A stretch of DNA of 64,000 nucleotides, from the NCBI GenBank assembly GCA_050184225.1, contig JBFXAN010000006.1, forward strand, positions 1-64,000, written 5' to 3'. The notes below the pieces were generated by a model that did not search any database, had not been told where the DNA came from, and saw nothing but the letters and a program-made list of their open reading frames with translations. Source of the stretch: JBFXAN01 sp050184225. GTDB taxonomy: Bacteria > Chloroflexota > Dehalococcoidia > CAUJGQ01. Positions 57,794 to 64,000 of this stretch are shown here, one piece after another (positions within the stretch are counted from its first letter, which is position 1; every line of letters begins with the position of its first letter). The position numbers and the translations under genes were made by a program.

Positions 57794-58312
57794 TCAGATT
57801 GCCGTGGGAGAACTCGTCGCCGCACCGTCGGCAGTATGGTCGCCCGCCACGCCGCGCAAGGTCTCGACCGCGTGCGGCAACAGCGGCAGCAGCACCGCGA
57901 GGTTCTCACGAACCCCCTTCTCGCTGCCGGGGAGGTTGACGATCAGCGTGCGGCCGCGCATTCCCACCACCGCCCGGCTCAGCGCCGCCATCGGCGTGTG
58001 GCGCAGCCCCTCCGCCCGCATCAACTCGGCGAGGCCGGGCGCCAGCCGGTCGACCACCCGCAGCGTCGCCTCCGGCGTGACATCACGCGGCGCCAGCCCG
58101 GTGCCGCCGGTGGTCACGATCAGGTCGAGCGCGCCGCTATCGGACCACGCCGACAGCGTCGCTGCGATAGACTCGAGATCGTCGGGCAGGATCTCGGCCC
58201 GGCGGATCGACGCCCCCAGCGGTGCGAGCAGTTCCCCAATGGCGGCCCCGCTCGTATCCTGTCTTTCACCACGAGCGCCTTTGTCGCTCAGTGTAAGTAT
58301 TCCAACGTTCAT
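57794..58312 (-). CDS. mogA: MogA/MoaB-type molybdopterin adenylyltransferase
   Basis: 172 residues. MNVGILTLSDKGARGERQDT, the MPT-binding TTGGTGLAPRDVTPEAT and LIVNLPGSEKGVRENL are the signatures of MogA/MoaB. Adenylates molybdopterin before molybdenum insertion. No other Moco genes are near. ATG 58312. Confidence 0.92.
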   Translation of the reverse strand: MNVGILTLSDKGARGERQDTSGAAIGELLAPLGASIRRAEILPDDLESIAATLSAWSDSGALDLIVTTGGTGLAPRDVTPEATLRVVDRLAPGLAELMRAEGLRHTPMAALSRAVVGMRGRTLIVNLPGSEKGVRENLAVLLPLLPHAVETLRGVAGDHTADGAATSSPTAI

Positions 58313-58688
58313 AACCGATTCCGTACTACGCTATGTCGCACAAATCCCGCTGGTCGATGCTGCGAGTTGCTCGCGGACGGCGCGTTATTTACGTAACGCA
58401 TGATCTTCCCCGTCCCGCCGATGCTAAGATGCCCTTGCCTGGAAGGAATCTTCCCCGACGGACGGCCCCGATCTCGGGTGAACACGGCGCCGATGCCCCC
58501 TGGCAATCGCTCAGCCGACGCCATCATAGCATGGTGGTTCAGCTGGCCGTGGTTCGGCGCATCTCTCGCGTTCGCTCGACATCGACCACCGCGTCACTCG
58601 AACGCGACGAGCCTTCGATGAAGACGACGGTTTCGTTCTGTCGGTGTGATTCTCAGAGGAGGCCGGCGCGTCTGCGACGGCAAGCACC
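58313..58688. other. Divergent intergenic region, no gene recognised
   Basis: 376 bases between mogA and rsmH. Short frames on both strands look like noise. It must hold promoters for mogA (leftward) and the division/cell-wall cluster (rightward). GAGGAGG at 58656-58662 is a strong SD-like sequence, but it is too far from the rsmH start used here and leads into no convincing frame. No MraZ gene is present. Confidence 0.5.
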
Positions 58689-59723
58689 TTGACATCACGA
58701 CACCGAAGCGCAAGAAGGCGCTGGCGGCGCGCTGTACCCGCGACCGCACCCTCGGAACCCGCGCCCGGCGACACGTCCGGCCATGTGCCGGTGCTGCTCG
58801 CGGAGGTTCTCGACCGGATCGCGGTCCGTCCCGGCGGGTGGTACGTCGATGGGACGCTCGGCCTCGGCGGACATGCCGAGGCGATCCTCGCGGCGTCGGC
58901 CCCGGATGGCCGCCTCCTCGGCATCGAGCAGGATCCCGAGGCCCGTCGCCGGGCGAGCGATCGCCTCGCTGCCGCCGGCCACCGGGTTCTGATCGTGGCC
59001 GGCAACAACCGCGACCTGGCGGCGTATTGTCGCGACGCGGCCTTCATGCCCGTTGACGGCGTGCTCCTCGACCTCGGCATCTCCAGCCTGCAGCTCGGGC
59101 CGTCTGGGCGAGGGTTCAGCTTCCAGCACGACGCGCCGCTGGACATGCGGATGGACCCATCGGCGGAACTCACCGCCGCCGCGATCGTCAACGAGTGGCC
59201 GGAGGAGCAGATCGCCGGTGTGCTGTGGCAGTTCGGCGACGAACGCCGCAGCCGGCGCGTTGCCGCCGCAATCGTCCGCAACCGGCCGCTGCGGACGACC
59301 ACCGCGCTGGCGGCGGTCGTCGCGCGGGCAGTGGGCGCCGCCGGTCCGATCCACCCGGCAACGCGAACCTTTCAGGCGCTTCGGATCGCGGTCAATGACG
59401 AGTTCGGCGCGCTCCGCGAGGCGTTGAACGGCGCAATGGAGGTGATACGCAACCCGGGAGGCCGGCTGGCCGTGATCAGCTTCCACTCCGGCGAGGACCG
59501 GATTGTGAAAGACTTCATCCGGCGCGAAAGCCGCGATTGCGTCTGTCCTCCCGGACTGCCAGTGTGTACCTGCGGCCATGTCGCACGCCTCAAGGACCTC
59601 ACCCGGCGGGGGATCACCCCTTCTCCCGTCGAGGTCGCCGCCAATCCCCGCAGCCGCAGCGCCAGGTTGCGGGTCGCGGAACGGATCGAGGGGACGGAAA
59701 CGGATACAAAGCAGAGGATGTAG
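58689..59723 (+). CDS. rsmH: 16S rRNA (cytosine1402-N4)-methyltransferase
   Basis: 344 residues from TTG 58689; the true start is uncertain because no ATG lies before the conserved GHVPVLLAEVLDRI at about residue 31. Core motifs: YVDGTLGLGGHAEAIL, DGVLLDLGISSLQL, FSFQHDAPLDMRMD, PATRTFQALRIAVNDEF and SFHSGEDRIVKDFIR. First gene of the mra/dcw-type cluster; the usual mraZ is not upstream. A stretch CVCPPGLPVCTCG near the end carries clustered cysteines. Confidence 0.93.
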   Translation: MTSRHRSARRRWRRAVPATAPSEPAPGDTSGHVPVLLAEVLDRIAVRPGGWYVDGTLGLGGHAEAILAASAPDGRLLGIEQDPEARRRASDRLAAAGHRVLIVAGNNRDLAAYCRDAAFMPVDGVLLDLGISSLQLGPSGRGFSFQHDAPLDMRMDPSAELTAAAIVNEWPEEQIAGVLWQFGDERRSRRVAAAIVRNRPLRTTTALAAVVARAVGAAGPIHPATRTFQALRIAVNDEFGALREALNGAMEVIRNPGGRLAVISFHSGEDRIVKDFIRRESRDCVCPPGLPVCTCGHVARLKDLTRRGITPSPVEVAANPRSRSARLRVAERIEGTETDTKQRM

Positions 59724-59730
59724 AGCATCG

Positions 59731-60162
59731 ATGGCGGTACTCGGCCGAACCCCCCACCCCGTCAGTCGCGCGAGAGGCCGCCGCCTTGGCATTCCTGCCG
59801 TGACCATTCTGGCAGCCGGGTTTGTCGCGGCGGCGGCCCTGCTGCCGGTGGCGCAATCTTCCGACGCGACCTCGACCGGCAGCGACATCCGCCGCCTCGA
59901 AGGGCAGAAGGCAGACCTCCAGGCCCGCATTCACCTCGCCCAAACGGAGATCGCGGAACAAGCCGCCATCGAACGTGTGGAGCAGCGCGCCCGCGAACTC
60001 GGGCTCGTCCCCGCGGAACGGATCATGTACGTCCGTGTCTCCGAGCCGCCGCCTGCTGCTGGGATGCCGTCGCGATACCTGAACGAGGAGGAACCGGTGA
60101 CGCCCGCCACTGAGGGCCAGCCGTGGTGGAAGGCGCTGCTGAGCAAACTGCCGAGCCCATAG
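59731..60162 (+). CDS. FtsL-like septum protein
   Basis: 143 residues from ATG 59731, 7 bases after rsmH. One transmembrane helix (VTILAAGFVAAAALLPV), then a coiled coil (RRLEGQKADLQARIHLAQTE) and the ERVEQRARELGLVPAERIMY segment typical of FtsL/FtsB proteins. The position between rsmH and ftsI is that of ftsL. The Pro-rich end (about 30 residues) is an extension. Confidence 0.8.
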   Translation: MAVLGRTPHPVSRARGRRLGIPAVTILAAGFVAAAALLPVAQSSDATSTGSDIRRLEGQKADLQARIHLAQTEIAEQAAIERVEQRARELGLVPAERIMYVRVSEPPPAAGMPSRYLNEEEPVTPATEGQPWWKALLSKLPSP

Positions 60163-60247
60163 GCGGTTTCGGGGCCGCGCGCCAGGTCATGGTCCTCATC
60201 GAGCAGAGCGCCCGATCTCGGGCCGATCCGCTCCGGAGACGAACCGC

Positions 60248-62038
60248 GTGAACCGTTCACCGTCACCCCAAACGTCATGGCGACTCCTCACCGTCGCGCT
60301 CGTGCTCGCCATCAGCACGGCCGGGATCATCGGCCGCCTCGCCTACCTCCAGATCATTCAGCACGATCAATACATAACCGAAGCGCAAATGTTCCACGGC
60401 GGCGACCGGGAGATCACCTCACATCGCGGCTCGATCCTCGACCGCCTCGGCAATCCGCTGGCGATCAGCGTCGAAACCTTCAATGTCCTGGCGGACCGCA
60501 AGGTATGGTCGGAATCGAACGCTGGTCAACGCTCGTCGGAGAAACTCGCGCCCTTGCTCAATCGATCAGCGCAGGACATTCTCACCGCGACCGGCGACGC
60601 CGAGAGCGGCCCGGCGCTGATCGCGCTGGGAGTGCCCTACGAACAGGGACGCGCGATCATCGCGGCGGGGATCCCCGGCGTGATCGTCGAGCCGAGCAGC
60701 CACCGGATCAATCCCGAGGGGAATCTCGCCGCGCCCCTGCTCGGGTTCACAGGCCGCGAGGGCAGCGGCCTCAGTGGCCTTGAGCTCGACCTCGACGACT
60801 TACTCACCGGCGAGCCTGGCCGCCTGATCTACGAGCGTGACAGCGTCGGCAATCCGATCCCGTTCGGCTACCGGCAGGAGCTCGCCCCGGAACCCGGTGG
60901 TGATGTGCTGTTGACGATCGACCGCACGATCCAGCGCATGGCCGAACGCGAGCTTGACGACGCGATTGCCCGGACGGGGGCGACCGGCGGCACCGTCATC
61001 GTCCAGGAACCGCGGACCGGTGCCATCCTGGCAATGGTCAGCCGCCCCGCCTTCGACTTGGCGCGGCTCGATCTGAGCGACGCCTCGAAGATGGAGTTCT
61101 ATCGCAACCGGGCCGTCACCGATCTCTACGAGCCGGGATCGGTCTTCAAGCTGATGACGATGGCCGCCGCGCTCGACACGGGGAAGGTCAATCCCAACAC
61201 GACCTATGTCGATACCGGACAGGCGGTCGTCGGCGAACGGATCTTCGCCAATTGGGACTTTTCCGCCAACGGCACCACGACGATGACCAACGTCCTCGTC
61301 CGCTCGCTGAACACAGGCACGGTCTGGCTTGCCGACAAGATCCTAGGCTCTGAGATCTTCTACAACTACGTCCGGCGATTCGGCTTCGGCGAGTCGACCG
61401 GCAGCGGCCTCTCCGGTGAGGCCGACGGTTTCTACCGGCTGCCGACGCAGGAGGAATGGACGCGGTCCGATCTCGCCTCCAATAGCTTCGGACAGGGTAT
61501 CAGCGTCACACCGCTGCAGATCGTGAATCTGGTCAGCGCGCTCGCGAACGGCGGCTCGCTGATGCGGCCGTACTTCGTCAGCGAGGTCCGCCAGGGCGAT
61601 GCCGTCACCGTCACCCAACCCGAGACGATCCGTCAGGCGATCAGCGCCCAGACCGCCGCCACGATGCGCGCGATGATGAAGGAGGTCCTTGAGGCGAACC
61701 TCTCCGCCCGCGTTCCGGGTTACTCCGCTGGTGGTAAATCGGGGACAGCCTACGTACCAATCGGCGCGGCCGACTACCGCGGGAACGCCTACAAGGATGA
61801 AGTGACCATCCCTTCCTACGTCGGCTTCGCCCCGCTTGAGGATCCCCGTGTGACCATCCTGGTGAAACTCGATAACCTGGGGAGTGCGGACTTCGGCGGT
61901 ACGTTGACCGCTCCGGTCTTCAGCCGTCTCGCCCAAAGTATCCTCACCTATCTGCGGGTTCCACCGGATCGGCCCGAAACCGTCACCCGCAGAACGCCCA
62001 CCCCGACGCCATCGCCAAGCCCGACGCCCACACGTTGA
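60248..62038 (+). CDS. ftsI: Penicillin-binding protein, FtsI type transpeptidase
   Basis: 596 residues from GTG 60248. N-terminal transmembrane helix (LLTVALVLAISTAGIIGRLA), PBP dimerisation domain (SHRGSILDRLGNPLAIS), transpeptidase with SxxK at about 297 (EPGSVFKLM), SxN near 353 (RSLNTGTV) and KSG near 496 (GGKSGTAYVP). Cross-links septal peptidoglycan. The C-terminus ends in a Thr/Pro/Ser repeat tail (RTPTPTPSPSPTPTR). Its place in the cluster fits FtsI. Confidence 0.95.
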   Translation: MNRSPSPQTSWRLLTVALVLAISTAGIIGRLAYLQIIQHDQYITEAQMFHGGDREITSHRGSILDRLGNPLAISVETFNVLADRKVWSESNAGQRSSEKLAPLLNRSAQDILTATGDAESGPALIALGVPYEQGRAIIAAGIPGVIVEPSSHRINPEGNLAAPLLGFTGREGSGLSGLELDLDDLLTGEPGRLIYERDSVGNPIPFGYRQELAPEPGGDVLLTIDRTIQRMAERELDDAIARTGATGGTVIVQEPRTGAILAMVSRPAFDLARLDLSDASKMEFYRNRAVTDLYEPGSVFKLMTMAAALDTGKVNPNTTYVDTGQAVVGERIFANWDFSANGTTTMTNVLVRSLNTGTVWLADKILGSEIFYNYVRRFGFGESTGSGLSGEADGFYRLPTQEEWTRSDLASNSFGQGISVTPLQIVNLVSALANGGSLMRPYFVSEVRQGDAVTVTQPETIRQAISAQTAATMRAMMKEVLEANLSARVPGYSAGGKSGTAYVPIGAADYRGNAYKDEVTIPSYVGFAPLEDPRVTILVKLDNLGSADFGGTLTAPVFSRLAQSILTYLRVPPDRPETVTRRTPTPTPSPSPTPTR

Positions 62039-62042
62039 GAGA

Positions 62043-63425
62043 ATGATGCTGACCGATTCTGATCTTCGCGCCGGACTGGGAGATGCCCTGCACACGACCG
62101 TTGGTCCGGGGGTGCCCGTGATCGAGCGCGCCGTTGCTGACTCCCGCCTCTGCCGTCCCGGCGACCTCTTCGTCGCGCTCCCAGGCGAGACGCTGGACGG
62201 CAACGATTATGTCAATGATGCGTTCGCCGCCGGCGCGGCCGCCGCGTTGGTGGCGCGGGTTCCAGCCTCGGTTCCGGCCGGCTGCACCGTCTATCAGGCG
62301 CCGGAAACCCTGGCCGCGTTGCAGCGGCTGGCGGCCTCGTGGCGGCGGCGGTTCAACCCCCATGTCGTCGCCATCACCGGCACCGTCGGCAAGACCAGCA
62401 CCAAGGAGATTACCGCCCACGTGCTCGGTCTCCACAGCAACGTGCTCAAGACCGAGGCCAGCCTCAACGGCGACATCGGCCTTCCCTTGATGCTCCTCCG
62501 CCTACGGCCTGAACACGAGATTGCCGTGCTCGAGCTCGGTCTCTTCTATGCCGGCGAGATCACGCTTCAATGCGACCTCGCCCAGCCGGCCTCCGGCATC
62601 GTCACGAACGTCGGTTACACCCACGCCGAGCGCCTTGGCTCGATCGACGCGATCGCCACCGCCAAGCGCGAGCTGGTGGAATGGATGCCCGCGAATGCGA
62701 CCGTGACGCTCAACGCCGACGACCCCCGTGTGGCGGCGATGGCCAGTGTCGCGCGGTGCCGCGTTGTCCGCTATGGCCTCGGCCAGGATTGCGATGTACG
62801 TGCTGGCGAGATCGAGGATTTCGGACTGGCAGGCTTTTCGTTCCGTCTCATCGCACAGGGCCGGTCGGTTATCGTGCGGACGCCCTTGATCGGGCGGCAT
62901 AATGTCCACAACTGCCTGGCCGCCGCCGCCGTCGCGCTCGCCCAGGGCATGAGCCTGACCGATATCGCCGGCGCGCTCACCACCGCGTCGAACCCGCTCC
63001 GGCTCAAGCGACTCCCAGGACCAGCCGGCAGCACGCTGATCGACGATACCTACAACGCGAACCCCGCGTCGATGAACGCCGCGCTCGACCTGCTCGAAGT
63101 CGCGACCAGTGGCAGGGGCCGCCGGATCGCGGTGTTGGGTGACATGCTCGAGTTGGGCAACGAGGAGGAGCGGTTACATCGCGAGCTTGGTCAACGCGCG
63201 GCCGCCGCCGCCGACCTCGTCATCCTGACCGGACCGCGGTCCCGCTGGACCGCCGAAGCGGCCGCCCACCAGGGTGGGGCACGGGTGTGTTACGTCGAAG
63301 AACCACAGCGGTTGGCCGGGGCGGTGCGCTCCGTCGTCACCTCGGGTGATGTCGTTCTCCTGAAGGCATCGCGGGGCATGATGTTCGAGCGGGTGGTCGA
63401 TGCGCTCTGCAGTGGGGATCAATAG
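62043..63425 (+). CDS. murF: UDP-MurNAc-tripeptide:D-Ala-D-Ala ligase
   Basis: 460 residues (ATG 62043, next codon also ATG), 4 bases after ftsI. Mur ligase domains: N-terminal uridine-binding (DSRLCRPGDLFVALPGETLD), ATP loop GTVGKTSTKE, AVLELGLFYAGEI, LIGRHNVHNCLAAAAVAL and the C-terminal DDTYNANPASMNAALDLL. Adds D-Ala-D-Ala to the peptidoglycan precursor. The usual murE between ftsI and murF is not present here. Confidence 0.95.
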   Translation: MMLTDSDLRAGLGDALHTTVGPGVPVIERAVADSRLCRPGDLFVALPGETLDGNDYVNDAFAAGAAAALVARVPASVPAGCTVYQAPETLAALQRLAASWRRRFNPHVVAITGTVGKTSTKEITAHVLGLHSNVLKTEASLNGDIGLPLMLLRLRPEHEIAVLELGLFYAGEITLQCDLAQPASGIVTNVGYTHAERLGSIDAIATAKRELVEWMPANATVTLNADDPRVAAMASVARCRVVRYGLGQDCDVRAGEIEDFGLAGFSFRLIAQGRSVIVRTPLIGRHNVHNCLAAAAVALAQGMSLTDIAGALTTASNPLRLKRLPGPAGSTLIDDTYNANPASMNAALDLLEVATSGRGRRIAVLGDMLELGNEEERLHRELGQRAAAAADLVILTGPRSRWTAEAAAHQGGARVCYVEEPQRLAGAVRSVVTSGDVVLLKASRGMMFERVVDALCSGDQ

Positions 63426-63475
63426 CAGCATGAGGACATCCCGCCGCTGGCCGGGATGCGGATTGGATATTTTCG

Positions 63476-64000
63476 GTGTTTCGAGCGCTGGTGATCGGCG
63501 TGATCGCATTCTTTGTCTCGATGGCTATCGGCCGTCCCACCGTGGCGTACCTGCGCCGCCGCAAGATCGGCAAGGCGATCTCGGAATACGCCCTCGAAAC
63601 GCACAACATCAAGGCGGGCACGCCGACGATGGGCGGCATCCTGATCTTCACCACCGTCCTGATCGTCACTGCCCCCTTCAACCTGCAGGAGCGGCTCTCC
63701 ATCCTGCTCCCCTTCGGCGTGATCGCGATCATGGGCGTGCTCGGCTGGATCGACGACCTCGGCACGCTCGAGGGCCGCGCCCAGCGCGGCCTCTCCTGGC
63801 GCGTCAAGATGCTCGCCCTCCTCATCATCGGCCTCGCCACCGGACTGATCCTCTGGCAGCCGCTCGACATTCACGGCGTCGCGATCCCCTTCAGCGGCTT
63901 CTATGACATCGGCATCTGGATCATCCCCGTGTCGGTGATCGTCGTCTTCATCACCTCGGTCGGCGTCGCCGTCACCGACGGCCTCGATATGCTCTCCGGC
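63476..64000 (+). CDS. mraY: Phospho-N-acetylmuramoyl-pentapeptide transferase, N-terminal part
   Basis: The frame from GTG 63476 runs off the window, giving 175 residues. MraY features: THNIKAGTPTMGGILIF, GWIDDLGTLEGRAQRGLSW and, at the edge, VAVTDGLDML. Several membrane helices (LVIGVIAFFVSMAIG, LALLIIGLATGLIL). Attaches MurNAc-pentapeptide to undecaprenyl phosphate. It follows murF after 50 bases with a weak SD. Confidence 0.93.
   Translation, partial: MFRALVIGVIAFFVSMAIGRPTVAYLRRRKIGKAISEYALETHNIKAGTPTMGGILIFTTVLIVTAPFNLQERLSILLPFGVIAIMGVLGWIDDLGTLEGRAQRGLSWRVKMLALLIIGLATGLILWQPLDIHGVAIPFSGFYDIGIWIIPVSVIVVFITSVGVAVTDGLDMLSG

Noticed and set aside
58440..58688. Structured RNA leader of rsmH (an mraW-type motif)
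   Set aside because: I looked for conserved stems but found no recognisable consensus; without a covariance search it cannot be supported.

Overview
The window is one high-GC, gene-dense bacterial chromosome segment with short gene spacing, frequent GTG/TTG starts and good Shine-Dalgarno (SD) sequences. The gene content suggests a Chloroflexota genome, most likely close to Thermomicrobia/Sphaerobacter. The pointers are RskA-type anti-sigma factors beside ECF sigma factors, a dnaJ-hspR-clp heat-shock cluster, Uma2, DUF433/DUF5615 and DUF6282 families, a T-box in front of leuS, and a coiled-coil gene beside coaD. This placement rests on recognition only; no search was run.

Layout. 1-1000: small unassigned genes and an antitoxin-like gene. 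1-7.4 kb: dnaE, an AI-2E family permease, and an ECF sigma/anti-sigma pair. 7.6-15.5 kb: a lipoprotein HtrA protease, a three-gene overlapping run (metal-receptor-like protein, alpha/beta hydrolase, pgeF), an HD hydrolase, pgk, a DUF6282 amidohydrolase and a CaiB/BaiF CoA-transferase broken by an amber codon. 15.8-19 kb: RHH-VapC toxin-antitoxin pair, S9 peptidase, tRNA-Ala(GGC). 19-30 kb: T-box-controlled leuS, coaD/rsmD, a GH18-like membrane protein, a second HtrA, greA with a strong promoter and leader hairpin, lysS, NUDIX. 30-37 kb: Uma2, alcohol dehydrogenase, SDR, a PEP-utilising-domain protein, MFS exporter, a frameshifted DUF402 gene. 37-43 kb: dnaJ-hspR-clp, followed by a decaying duplicated DUF433-DUF5615 toxin-antitoxin array that ends in a copied fragment of the clp 3' end. 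43-54 kb: P1 peptidase, LLM flavin oxidoreductase, two more ECF sigma genes (one with an anti-sigma), amidohydrolase, MBL protein, nucleotidyltransferase, and a RelE/ParE pair whose toxin has an amber codon. 54-64 kb: priA, rplS, trmD, mogA, then the division/wall cluster rsmH-ftsL-like-ftsI-murF-mraY, which runs off the end.

The most striking feature is not a gene but a set of 80-200 bp palindromic elements scattered between genes and sometimes inside them. One family (about 157 bp, ends TACCTAACCCCCCGG) has a conserved interior and long inverted ends like a MITE. Members sit hard against start and stop codons. One lies in frame inside leuS, a related palindrome lies in frame inside priA, one supplies the leuS stop codon, and one is nested inside another element. 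Several genes show recent decay: two in-frame TAG codons, two frameshifts, an internal deletion and a displaced gene fragment.
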